NCBI RefSeq assembly: GCF_020831405.1
Contig: NZ_JAJHPU010000025.1
Span: forward strand, 1-64,000
Direction of reading: 5' to 3'
DNA length: 64,000 bases
Source: Pseudomonas oryzagri
GTDB lineage: Bacteria > Pseudomonadota > Gammaproteobacteria > Pseudomonadales > Pseudomonadaceae
Positions 8,663 to 16,500 of the stretch are shown here, piece after piece. Below the pieces are notes generated by a model that had not been told where the DNA came from, searched no databases, and saw nothing but the letters and a program-made list of their open reading frames with translations. Within the stretch, counting starts at the first letter, position 1, and every line of letters begins with the position of its first letter. Made by a program: the position numbers and the translations under genes.

Positions 8663-9799
8663 TCAGCCGCCCACCGTTACCCCCAGCCAGTGCCCCAGGC
8701 CGTAGGTGATCACCGCCGCGCCGAGGCCGAAGGCCATCTGGCGCACGCCCGAGGCGAGCAGGCCGCGGCCGGTGAACAGGGTGACCAGCGCGCCGATCAG
8801 AAACAGCCCGGTGGCGCTGAGCAGGACGCAGGCGAACACCGCGACCGGGCCTTCGAGGAGCAGGAAGGGCAGCACCGGAAGCAGCGCGCCGAGGCTGAAC
8901 ACTACGAAGGAGGTGATCGCCGCCAGCCAGGCCGAGCCGCCGAGGTCGTCCGGATCGACGCCCAGCTCCTCGCGCGCCAGGGTGTCCAGCGCACGCCCCT
9001 TGTCGGCCATGATGCCCTCGGCCATCGCCCGTGCGCGTTGCTCGTCGAGGCCCTTGGCGCGGTAGATCAGCACCAGTTCCTCGGCCTCCTCGTCGGGCAC
9101 CATTTCCAGCTCGTCGCGCTCGGTGGCGATCTGCAGCTCGTACAGCTCGCGGGCGTTCTGTACCGACAGCCATTCGCCGAGCGCCATCGAGCAGGCGCCG
9201 GCGAGCAGGCCGGCCAGGCCGGTGAGCAGCAGGGCGTCGGCGCTGAAGGCGGCGCCGGTCACGCCCATCACCAGGCTGAGGTTGGACACCAGGCCATCGT
9301 TGGCGCCGAGCACCGCGGCGCGCAGGGCGTTGCCGCCCCCGGCTCCGTGGCGACCCTCCAGGCTGGCGAACAGGCGGCCGTTCCAGGTGTTGCGCCGGCC
9401 GCGGGCCAGCTCGCTGAGCAGGCGGGCGTGCGAGCGCTCCTGGCCGGGCATGCCAGTATCGCAGGTTTCCGGTTGGTCGTCGTACTGGCAGCGGTCGATC
9501 TGCTCCAGCGAGGCGGCGGCGCCGACCACCCAGTCAGGGCCGAACAGGCGGGCGATGCGGATCAGCACGCGGATGCGCCAGCCGGCCGGCAGGGTGGGCG
9601 GGGTCGCGCCGAGCTGCTGGAATTGCTGGCGCCAGAAGTTGGCGTGACGTTCCTCGATGGCGGCCAGGCGGCGGTACAGTTCGCTCAGCTCCGGACGCTG
9701 CTCGCACTGGGCGAGGGCCCGGTACAGCGCGGCGCTGTCGATCTCGCCCTGCAGGTTGCGGCGGTAGCGTTCGAGCTGGGCCTGGCTTGCGCTGGACAT
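8663..9799 (-). CDS. Ferritin-like / VIT1-CCC1 fusion membrane protein (MbfA-like)
   Basis: A 378-aa fusion. The N-terminal ~150 residues form a rubrerythrin/ferritin-like four-helix domain with E and ExxH-type di-iron ligand motifs (GEIDSAALYRAL, AAIEERHANF, ERSHARLL). The C-terminal half is a VIT1/CCC1 transporter domain starting at LRAAVLGANDGLVSNLSL and containing about five membrane helices and the acidic cytoplasmic loop (ATERDELEMVPDEEAEEL). Related MbfA proteins in alphaproteobacteria export iron and protect against peroxide, and iron or manganese efflux is the likely role. It is a single gene with intact ligands and no Fur box that I can identify. Confidence 0.85.
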   Translation of the reverse strand: MSSASQAQLERYRRNLQGEIDSAALYRALAQCEQRPELSELYRRLAAIEERHANFWRQQFQQLGATPPTLPAGWRIRVLIRIARLFGPDWVVGAAASLEQIDRCQYDDQPETCDTGMPGQERSHARLLSELARGRRNTWNGRLFASLEGRHGAGGGNALRAAVLGANDGLVSNLSLVMGVTGAAFSADALLLTGLAGLLAGACSMALGEWLSVQNARELYELQIATERDELEMVPDEEAEELVLIYRAKGLDEQRARAMAEGIMADKGRALDTLAREELGVDPDDLGGSAWLAAITSFVVFSLGALLPVLPFLLLEGPVAVFACVLLSATGLFLIGALVTLFTGRGLLASGVRQMAFGLGAAVITYGLGHWLGVTVGG

Positions 9800-9894
9800 G
9801 GGGCTGCCTCGGCGATCCGGGTATATCCCCGAAGTTTAGCCAGCCCGGCGGCCGGAAGGCGCTCCCTCCCGGCTGCGTGGGCGCGCCCGAAGGG

Positions 9895-9922
9895 CCGTAG
9901 GGGCGAATTCATTCGCCATGGG
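9895..9922. repeat. Short intergenic palindrome
   Basis: Contains ggcgaattcattcgcc, a short perfect palindrome within a longer string of a kind I associate with recurrent intergenic sequence in pseudomonads. It lies between the MbfA-like gene (5' side) and the acylase gene (3' side). No T-run follows. Confidence 0.4.
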
Positions 9923-9996
9923 CCGTAACGCGGCCCCGGAGGTTGCCAAAGACAGGTCGGTGGCCGCTGGTCGAATGCATTGGCCCCTGCCGCGCC

Positions 9997-12537
9997 TTAC
10001 CGACTCGGCGTCAGCAGCAGGCGCTGGTTGCCGTAGGCGCGGTCGAGGTTGCGGCTCTGGAACGGGAAGGTCTGGTAGCGCCCCTTGAGCCAGGCGTCGA
10101 TGCCGTCGGCGTAGTGCTTGCTCGCCGGATTGCCGGACTGGCCGGAGCTGTTGACCGCCTGCAGCGGCTCCTCCTGGCCGAAGTCCACCACCATGCGCAT
10201 CGACGGCACCAGCCAGGTGTCGAAGTCCTTGCCCCACAGCCAGGCGGAGACGTCGAGGGTGCTGTGATCGCCACCGGCCGGGTAGGGGCCGCGGTCCAGG
10301 TAGTCCTTGATGGTGGCCAGGCTGGCGCGCTGGCTGGCGCCCATGTACGGCGCCAGGCGGGTGGCGTCGCTGTTCCACTGGTAGCGGTGCAGCTTGCCCC
10401 ACTGCCAGGCGCTGCGGTTGCCGCCCAGCTCGCTTTCCAGGCGCGCCACCGCGCCGGCCAGGCTGCGGGCGAGGATCGCCGGCTTGTCTTCCTTCTGCGC
10501 CGTGCGCACGTCGTCCCAGAACGGGCTGTCCTGGCGACCGAGCAGGTGGTCGGCCTGCGCCGAATAGCTGAGCTTGGCGATCTCCACCAGGCCCTGCCAG
10601 GCCGCGCTGTCTTCCGGACCCAGCTCATCGAGGAAGGTCTGCCGCGCGCTCTCCTGGAGGAACATCTCGTACAGCGCGGCGTCGGCGGATTGCGCGCTCA
10701 GTCGGCCGTCGAAGGCCTGCAGGCGCTTGAGGGCCTCGCGCGCCTTGTCGCGCTCGCCGCCGGGCAGGGCGTCGATGGCCTTGGCGAGCGGCTGGGCGAT
10801 GGCCGGGTCGGCGAACATCGCCTTGAGCTTGGCGGCGAACGGCGTCTGCTGGTCGTACTGCATGGCGATCATGCTGCGCGCGTCGTGGCGGCTGCCGGCG
10901 CCGGCCAGTTCGGCGATGCGCTCGGCGCGCTCCGGGTAGTACCAGGAGTTGGACAACTGCACGCCGTAGCCGCCGGGCACGGTGCGCTGGTTGGCGGTGC
11001 CCAGCCAGCCCTGCATCGGGTCCTGGTCGTAGGGATGGAGCATGGTATCGGCATAGCCGTCCCAGCCGTATTGGCCGTCCCAGCCGGGCGAGGGCACCAG
11101 GCCGCGGCCGCCCTTGCGGTTGGGATAGCGGCCGGTGACCTGCCAGGCGATGTGCTGGGCGTCGGCGTACAGCATGTTGAGGCCGAGGGCGCGGATATTG
11201 CGCACCGGCTCGTGGGCGTCCTCCACCGATTGCGCGCGGGACAGGTCGAAGAAGGCGTCGAGGCTCCGGTCGGCCTCGAACATGCCGGTCTTCAGCGCCA
11301 GGCCGTAGCCGCTGGCGAGGGCGATCGGCTGGCGCGGGTCCTTGCGCTCGCCGAGCACGCTGTTGAGCAGCGGGCCGTTGCGGGTGGCCAGGATGGTCTC
11401 GCGCAGCGGGCGCTCGCCCTTGACGAAGAAGGTCTCCTGGCGCTCGCGGACCGGCTGCCACTTGCCGTCGGCGAGGTATTCGAGGCGGTTGCCCTGGCGG
11501 CGTACCTGCTCGAGGAACAGATCCTGGGTGTCGCCCATCACCATGGTCATGCCCCAGGCGAGCTTGCCGTTGAAGCCGGCGACCACCGCCGGGATGCCGG
11601 GCACCGAGGCGCCGGCGGCCTGGTATTTCGGCGTGCGCAGATGCACGAAGCTCCACAGCGCGGGCTGCGCCAGCGGCAGGTGGGGGTCGTTGGCCAGCAG
11701 GGTCTTGCCGCTGCGGCTGCGCTGCGGGGCGATCGCCCAGTTGTTGGAGGCGGCGAAGCCGGTGAGGCCGAGCGCGGCGAGCTGGCCGGCGGCGCCGTCG
11801 AGGGCGGCCAGGCCGGGGATCTGTCCGCCGAGCTTGAGGCCCTTGAGTTTGTCGGTCTCGTCCACCGGCAGCGGCTCGTCCGGGTAGGTCGGCAGCAGCC
11901 AGGCCAGCTTGTCGGCGCCGACCTTCTGCACCAGCGCCAGGCTGGCGACCTCTTCCTGCAGGTTGACCGACAGGGCGAAGTTGAGCAGGCAGAACACCAG
12001 CACCGAATCTTCCGGCTTCCAGTATTCCGGGCGGTAGCCGGAGGCGGCGAGGTCCATCGGCAGGGCGTCGCGGTGGCGGTACAGCCAGGCGTTGACGCCG
12101 CGGGCGTAGACCTCGAAGAACTTGCGCAGGCGCGGCGAGGCGTTCTTGTAGAGGATGTCGGCGCTCTGGCGCAGATCGACCGCGCGCATGAAGCGGTCGA
12201 TCTCCAGCACGCCGGGGCCGGTCATCTCGGCCAGGCGGCCCTGGGCCATCAGGCGCAGGCCGACCATCTGGCCGATGCGGTCGCTGGCGTGCACGTAGCC
12301 CATGGCGAACAGTGCGTCGTGGTAGTTGCGGCTCTCGATCAGCGGCATGCCCAGCGCGTTGCGCCGTACCGACACGGTGTCGGCCAGCCCCTTGAGCGGC
12401 TGCACCCCGGAGGCGGGCGGCAGGCTGTCCTGGTAGCGGTTGTCCAGCCAGGTCTGGCAGCCGCTCAGGCTGACCAGCGAGGTCAGGGCTGCGGCGCCCG
12501 CCAGGTGGGCGAGAGGACGAAACGAACGCGAGGACAT
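9997..12537 (-). CDS. quiP: Penicillin-acylase-family N-terminal-nucleophile hydrolase, QuiP-like
   Basis: The 846-aa product has the size and architecture of P. aeruginosa QuiP, an acyl-homoserine-lactone acylase. The N-terminus is a lipoprotein-type signal with lipobox LSGC (Cys27). An alpha chain follows, then the autoprocessing site with the nucleophile serine (Ser264, in [10 protein letters not shown]), and then the beta chain. NDPHLPL and GDTQDLF are conserved pocket segments. Activation is expected by self-cleavage before Ser264 after export to the periplasm. The AHL-degrading role is inferred by orthology; no luxI/luxR pair lies in this window. It is transcribed in the same direction as the next four genes upstream but separated by 125 bases. 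Confidence 0.88.
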   Translation of the reverse strand: MSSRSFRPLAHLAGAAALTSLVSLSGCQTWLDNRYQDSLPPASGVQPLKGLADTVSVRRNALGMPLIESRNYHDALFAMGYVHASDRIGQMVGLRLMAQGRLAEMTGPGVLEIDRFMRAVDLRQSADILYKNASPRLRKFFEVYARGVNAWLYRHRDALPMDLAASGYRPEYWKPEDSVLVFCLLNFALSVNLQEEVASLALVQKVGADKLAWLLPTYPDEPLPVDETDKLKGLKLGGQIPGLAALDGAAGQLAALGLTGFAASNNWAIAPQRSRSGKTLLANDPHLPLAQPALWSFVHLRTPKYQAAGASVPGIPAVVAGFNGKLAWGMTMVMGDTQDLFLEQVRRQGNRLEYLADGKWQPVRERQETFFVKGERPLRETILATRNGPLLNSVLGERKDPRQPIALASGYGLALKTGMFEADRSLDAFFDLSRAQSVEDAHEPVRNIRALGLNMLYADAQHIAWQVTGRYPNRKGGRGLVPSPGWDGQYGWDGYADTMLHPYDQDPMQGWLGTANQRTVPGGYGVQLSNSWYYPERAERIAELAGAGSRHDARSMIAMQYDQQTPFAAKLKAMFADPAIAQPLAKAIDALPGGERDKAREALKRLQAFDGRLSAQSADAALYEMFLQESARQTFLDELGPEDSAAWQGLVEIAKLSYSAQADHLLGRQDSPFWDDVRTAQKEDKPAILARSLAGAVARLESELGGNRSAWQWGKLHRYQWNSDATRLAPYMGASQRASLATIKDYLDRGPYPAGGDHSTLDVSAWLWGKDFDTWLVPSMRMVVDFGQEEPLQAVNSSGQSGNPASKHYADGIDAWLKGRYQTFPFQSRNLDRAYGNQRLLLTPSR

Positions 12538-12662
12538 GACGGGGCTCCGGAGGCGGGCAGGCAGGACCAGTTCAGCACGGCGGCGCGGGCCGTGCCGGAA
12601 AAAGGCGCTACGTTAGGGGGCGCGCCGGCGCCTGACAAGATGCCGGGCGGGGCGGGCGACGG

Positions 12663-13130
12663 TCAGCTCGCCTTGGCGAGCGGCTGCTGCAGACCTTCGT
12701 CGAGCAGCCAGCGGGCGCCCTTGCGGGCGGCGGCCTTGTGCTTGAGCTCCAGCTCGCTGAAGTGCCGCTCGTGCGCGCGCCGCTCGGCGGCGCTGAGCTG
12801 CTTCCAGGCGGCGTGGGTGGGGATGCCGGAGGTGGCGTCGAACAGCGTGTGGAAGACCTGGCAGTGCTCGTCGCTGCTGAGCGCGATGTCGTAGTTGTCG
12901 AGCAGGACCTTGATGCGGATGGCGCCTTCGATCAGCGGCATCTGTTCGTCGAGCAGGCTAGCGGCGAGGACGCGCAGGTCGTCGTGCAGGCGGTGCTGGC
13001 GCTCGCTTTCGGCCGCCGAATAGGCTTTCTGCTGGGCCCACACCCGGCGCCACAGGTGCAGGGCGTAACTGCCCAGCACCAGCACCACGACCGCGCCGGC
13101 CAGCAGCAGACCGATGGACAGGGCGCTCAT
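12663..13130 (-). CDS. DUF2489-family membrane-anchored protein
   Basis: A 155-aa protein with one N-terminal transmembrane helix (about residues 5-25) and a helical cytoplasmic domain rich in charged residues, matching DUF2489. No catalytic motif is visible and its function is unknown. It starts 7 bases after the stop of the upstream SEC-C gene, so the LEA14-like, SEC-C and DUF2489 genes probably form one minus-strand operon. Confidence 0.8.
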   Translation of the reverse strand: MSALSIGLLLAGAVVVLVLGSYALHLWRRVWAQQKAYSAAESERQHRLHDDLRVLAASLLDEQMPLIEGAIRIKVLLDNYDIALSSDEHCQVFHTLFDATSGIPTHAAWKQLSAAERRAHERHFSELELKHKAAARKGARWLLDEGLQQPLAKAS

Positions 13131-13137
13131 CGGCGGC

Positions 13138-13335
13138 TCAGGCGCCGTGGCACTTCTTGTATTTCTTTTCGCTGCCGCACGGGCAGGGATCGTTGCGGCC
13201 GACGTCCTTCAGCGGGTTGCGCACCGGCTCCTGGTGGCCGTGGTTGCAGTGCGGGCCGTGGACGTGGGGTTCGTGGTGGTCATGGTCGTGGTCGTGGTTG
13301 CAGTCGGGACCATGCACGTGGGCTTGCTGATTCAT
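13138..13335 (-). CDS. Small His-rich SEC-C motif protein
   Basis: A 65-aa protein. The first half carries two His/Cys-rich blocks built on the unit HVHGP(D/H)CNH. The C-terminus is a SEC-C zinc finger ([17 protein letters not shown]), the module found at the end of SecA that binds zinc and contacts SecB or ribosomes. The combination suggests a metal-binding or metal-delivery protein, but no specific role is known. The ATG at 13335 is preferred over a TTG one codon upstream. It follows the LEA14-like stop by only 3 bases, so translation is probably coupled. Confidence 0.85.
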   Translation of the reverse strand: MNQQAHVHGPDCNHDHDHDHHEPHVHGPHCNHGHQEPVRNPLKDVGRNDPCPCGSEKKYKKCHGA

Positions 13336-13338
13336 CAA

Positions 13339-13836
13339 TCACTCCGGAATGTATTCGCCGGGAACTATCTGGCCGACACGCACCAGCTTGATGCGACGGC
13401 CGAACATCAGCCCGGTTTTCACCGCGCCTTCCAGACGGTACTGGATGGGCTTGTCGGGCTTCTCCAACAGTTTGACGATGTATTTCATGTGCCGCCAGAG
13501 ATTGGTGTTGACCGGCACGGTGAATTCCTCGTGCCCATGCGCCGGAACCGTGAACCAGGTGGAGGATTCGCCGCTTGCCAGCTTCACGTCATTGAGAAAA
13601 ACGGTGTAATCGAGGCCGCGCACCGGCAGATTGGTGCCGTTGGGGTTGTCGATGCGGAAGCTGAGGATGAACTCCTGTTCCAGCAGACGGGCACGGACCA
13701 CGTCGACGTTGAGCAGTCGGACGTCGGGGGCCTTGAAGTCGCCCCCCAGCCAGGTGGCGCAGCCGCTCGACAGGGAGGCGGCGAACAGGAGGAGCAGGAG
13801 GCCCAGGTTTCTTGTTGTCGATTTGGGGTAAAACAT
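13339..13836 (-). CDS. LEA14/WHy-domain lipoprotein
   Basis: A 165-aa secreted protein. The hydrophobic leader ends in the lipobox SSGC, predicting an acylated, membrane-attached protein. The rest is one WHy/LEA2-type immunoglobulin-like domain (DVRLLNVDVVRARLLEQEF, SFRIDNPNGTNLPVRGL). Bacterial members are associated with stress tolerance, but the molecular role is not established. The start at MFYPKS sits just behind GGAGTG; longer in-frame options begin inside the oppositely oriented neighbour. It is the first gene of the likely operon with the SEC-C and DUF2489 genes. Confidence 0.85.
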   Translation of the reverse strand: MFYPKSTTRNLGLLLLLFAASLSSGCATWLGGDFKAPDVRLLNVDVVRARLLEQEFILSFRIDNPNGTNLPVRGLDYTVFLNDVKLASGESSTWFTVPAHGHEEFTVPVNTNLWRHMKYIVKLLEKPDKPIQYRLEGAVKTGLMFGRRIKLVRVGQIVPGEYIPE

Positions 13837-13963
13837 GCCATCACTCCAATGGATGACCCGAGTGTAACAATCGTGTACGGCGCTGCAACGTATTGTTGTT
13901 ACTGGCATGTTGCAGAAAAAATCCGCGTCATACTGCGCGGGAAAAAGGACAGGAGTGTGACGG

Positions 13964-14557
13964 TTGAGCAATCTTCTTGAAGTGGCCTTCGCCGGCGAAC
14001 TGATGCCGGGCGCCGAGCTGGAGCAGGTCAAGGCCAATCTGGCCCGGCTGTTCCAGGCCGACCCGCAGCGCATCGCCGCGCTGTTCTCCGGCCGGCGCGT
14101 GGTGATCAAGAGCAATCTGGACGCCGCGAGCGCCGACAAGTACCGGCAGACCCTCGAGCGCGCCGGCGCGCGGGTCGAGGTCTGCCCGGTCGGCCAGGCC
14201 CAGGCGGCGGTCGCTTCGGCCGCAACTCCCGCTCCTGCGCCGGCGGCGGTGCCGGTCGCGGCTGCACCCCGTCCGGCCCCCGCGCCGGCCGCGAGCGCTT
14301 CGGCGTTCGGCGGCGAGTTTCCTGCCCTCAAGGTGGCGCCGCGTGACGAGTACATGGCGGCGTTCCGCGACGTCAGCGCTCCGGATTTCGGTCTGGCACC
14401 GGTCGGCGTCGATCTGCAGGACGCCCGTCCCGCTCCGGCTGCACCGAACCTCGATCTGAGTCAGCTCAGCGTGGCGCCGGTGGGCAGCGACATGGGCCAG
14501 GCCAAGGCCGCGCCGGCCGCTCCGCCGCCGGACACCTCGCACCTCAAGCTGCTGTGA
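13964..14557 (+). CDS. Conserved pseudomonad protein with Ala/Pro-rich linker
   Basis: A 197-aa protein I cannot assign to a characterised family. Residues 1-75 form a compact region (SNLLEVAFAGELMPGAELEQV... to RAGARVEV) that resembles the small ferredoxin-like folds often found in pseudomonad hypothetical proteins. Residues 80-115 are an Ala/Pro linker. The C-terminal part carries repeated short motifs (APDFGLAPVG, LSQLSVAPVG). The start codon appears to be TTG, 8 bases after AGGAG; a GTG in the same frame just upstream is followed at once by a stop. No signal peptide is evident. Confidence 0.75.
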   Translation: MSNLLEVAFAGELMPGAELEQVKANLARLFQADPQRIAALFSGRRVVIKSNLDAASADKYRQTLERAGARVEVCPVGQAQAAVASAATPAPAPAAVPVAAAPRPAPAPAASASAFGGEFPALKVAPRDEYMAAFRDVSAPDFGLAPVGVDLQDARPAPAAPNLDLSQLSVAPVGSDMGQAKAAPAAPPPDTSHLKLL

Positions 14558-14575
14558 GGCGGGTCGTACGGCGCC

Positions 14576-15046
14576 TTACAGCAACGCCGCGCAGCACTTC
14601 TTGAACTTCTGCCCGCTGCCGCACGGGCAGGGATCGTTGCGCCCGGCCTTGAGCGTCACGGTCGGGTCGACGAAATACCAGCGGCCGTTCGCCCTGACGA
14701 AATCCGAACACTCGCGATGGCTATGCTCGCCGCTCGCATCCTGCCAGCGGGCGACGAAGGTCACCCGCGCGCGCTCCGGCGTGCCGCCGAGTGCCTGATG
14801 CTCCTCCACATTCAGCCCCAGCCAGCGACTCTGCGCGCTCCACTGCGCCATGGCGGCGCGGTCCAGACCGCTCTGCTGGGCGGGCAGGGTGGTGGCGATC
14901 AGGTAGTCGATCAACCCGAGCACATAGGCGCTGTAGCGCGAGCGCATCAGCGCCTCGGCCGTTTCGGGCAGGGCGCCGGCGTGATAGCAGCCGCAGCAGT
15001 CGGCCAGGACGAGGGTGCTGCCGCAGGGGCAGGGAGTGGCGGTCAT
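14576..15046 (-). CDS. YchJ-family protein with two SEC-C motifs (UPF0225)
   Basis: A 156-aa protein with an N-terminal SEC-C finger ([18 protein letters not shown]), a central NTF2-like fold conserved in YchJ ([20 protein letters not shown]) and a second SEC-C finger at the C-terminus ([16 protein letters not shown]). This is the full YchJ architecture at the usual length. Its function is unknown. It is convergent with the preceding gene, and the divergent OmpA gene starts 137 bases from its 5' end. It is the second SEC-C protein within 1.5 kb, and the two fingers share near-identical NDPCPCGS cores. Confidence 0.9.
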   Translation of the reverse strand: MTATPCPCGSTLVLADCCGCYHAGALPETAEALMRSRYSAYVLGLIDYLIATTLPAQQSGLDRAAMAQWSAQSRWLGLNVEEHQALGGTPERARVTFVARWQDASGEHSHRECSDFVRANGRWYFVDPTVTLKAGRNDPCPCGSGQKFKKCCAALL

Positions 15047-15182
15047 GGAGCGGGCCTGTCAAAAAGGAGGCGCTAGCCTAGCCGCAACGGCGCTACCGAT
15101 GCCAGTTGGCGGAGATGTGACGCCCCGTCTTTACTTGCTGCTAATCGGTATATCAAGGCCGATGCAAAAGGAGAAAGACGAC

Positions 15183-15914
15183 ATGGGAAACTCATTCTCA
15201 AGCACGGCGTTACCCCTTCTTCTGGTCAGCAGTGTTCTGGCCGGTTGCGCGTCCACCACCAGCACCGGTGATGCCCCGCTCAACCAGAAGAACTGGCCCT
15301 GGTGCAGTTTGCTCGGCGGCCTGGTCGGCGGTGGCATCGGCGCCACGGAAAGCGCGACCGCGGCGGGCGGCGGCGCTGCGGCCGGTGTCATCATCGGTGG
15401 CCTGCTGTGCTACGCCCAGGATGGCGACGAGGATGACGACGGCGTGTTCGACCGCCGCGACCGCTGCCAGGGCACTCCGCCCAATACCCCGGTGCGCCAC
15501 AACGGCTGCCCGCTGCCGCAGTATCCCGAGCCGGTGGCGACGCCTCCGGCGCCCGCGCCGCAGGACGAGGTCATCGTGCTCAGCGACCTGGGCGAAGTGC
15601 AGTTCGCCACCAACTCCGCCAACCTGACTCCGGCCTCGATGGATACCCTCGACACCGTGGTCGCCAAACTCTCGGGTGCCGACGTGGTGGCGATCAAGGT
15701 CGCCGGCCATACCGACAGTACCGGCAGCGATGCCTACAACCAGGGCCTTTCCGAACGGCGCGCGGCCAGCGTGACGGACTATCTGAGCAGCAAGGGCGTA
15801 CCGGCCGACAAGCTGTCCTCCGAAGGCTTCGGCGAGAGCAAGCCGGTTGCGGACAACGGCACCCCGGAAGGGCGGGCGCAGAACCGCCGGGTGGAAATCT
15901 ACGTGGATCGTTGA
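15183..15914 (+). CDS. OmpA-family outer-membrane lipoprotein
   Basis: A 243-aa lipoprotein. The signal peptide has lipobox LAGC. A glycine-zipper-like hydrophobic segment (GGLVGGGIGA) is followed by a TSP3-type Asp-rich calcium-binding stretch (DGDEDDDGVFDRRDRC). The C-terminal OmpA/MotB domain has the peptidoglycan-binding signature (HTDSTGSDAYNQGLSERRA, AQNRRVEI). It is expected to tether the outer membrane to peptidoglycan. The chosen start follows AAGGAG with 9-base spacing; an ATG 21 bases earlier has no such site. A short hairpin follows the stop codon. Confidence 0.9.
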   Translation: MGNSFSSTALPLLLVSSVLAGCASTTSTGDAPLNQKNWPWCSLLGGLVGGGIGATESATAAGGGAAAGVIIGGLLCYAQDGDEDDDGVFDRRDRCQGTPPNTPVRHNGCPLPQYPEPVATPPAPAPQDEVIVLSDLGEVQFATNSANLTPASMDTLDTVVAKLSGADVVAIKVAGHTDSTGSDAYNQGLSERRAASVTDYLSSKGVPADKLSSEGFGESKPVADNGTPEGRAQNRRVEIYVDR

Positions 15915-15931
15915 ACGTGAGCTGGGTCGTG

Positions 15932-15956
15932 ACGAGGGGGCGTGAGGCTCCCTCGT
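15932..15956 (+). terminator. Possible terminator after the OmpA gene
   Basis: Hairpin with arms acgaggg and ccctcgt shortly after the stop codon. The T-run after it is poor, so intrinsic termination is only possible, not clear. Confidence 0.4.
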
Positions 15957-16040
15957 TGCCTGCCGCGTGACGAGACGCTCTTGGCAGCCCCGATGGCTGC
16001 CGCTATGGTGCGCGCTGATTCCCGCGGACATCCCAAGACG

Positions 16041-16412
16041 ATGAAACTGCTGACCACCCTCGGTCGCCTGCTGGCCGTGCCGTTCTGGCTGGGCGTACTG
16101 GTCAACCTGATCACGCCCTTCGCCGCGCCGTTCGCCCTGCTGCTCGACCTCGCCGGCGCGGCCGTGCTCGGCGTGCATCTGCTGCACCTCTGGGCGTGTC
16201 ACGAGCGCCTGCTGGCCAGCCCGCGGCCGACCCGCGACCGCCTGCTGGTGCTGCTGTTCGGCGCCTTCTACCTGGATGCGTTGCCCGCGCCTGTGCTTGC
16301 AACGGTAGTCGAGCAACCGGTGCAAGCCAGTTGCGAACCTGCTTCCGAGACGAGCATCGAGGCAACCGCCGATAGTCCCGCCGAGCGCGTCGTCGACAGC
16401 ATCCCTGCCTGA
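16041..16412 (+). CDS. DUF1145-family small membrane protein
   Basis: A 123-aa protein with two or three hydrophobic helices. The opening GRLLAVPFWLGVLVNLITPF matches the DUF1145 family, followed by a hydrophilic acidic tail of about 35 residues (EPASETSIEATADSPAE) that is longer than in typical members. No catalytic residues are seen and its function is unknown. It sits between the OmpA gene and dinG in the same direction. ATG 16041 is chosen because the conserved region starts there; in-frame sequence upstream reads as non-coding. Confidence 0.7.
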   Translation: MKLLTTLGRLLAVPFWLGVLVNLITPFAAPFALLLDLAGAAVLGVHLLHLWACHERLLASPRPTRDRLLVLLFGAFYLDALPAPVLATVVEQPVQASCEPASETSIEATADSPAERVVDSIPA

Positions 16413-16500
16413 TCCGGACATCCGTTCAGCGCGCAGGCGAGCGGCGCGCTATCATAGCCGCCATTTCGATCACTGAACGTATATCCAGCGCGCGCCCGCC

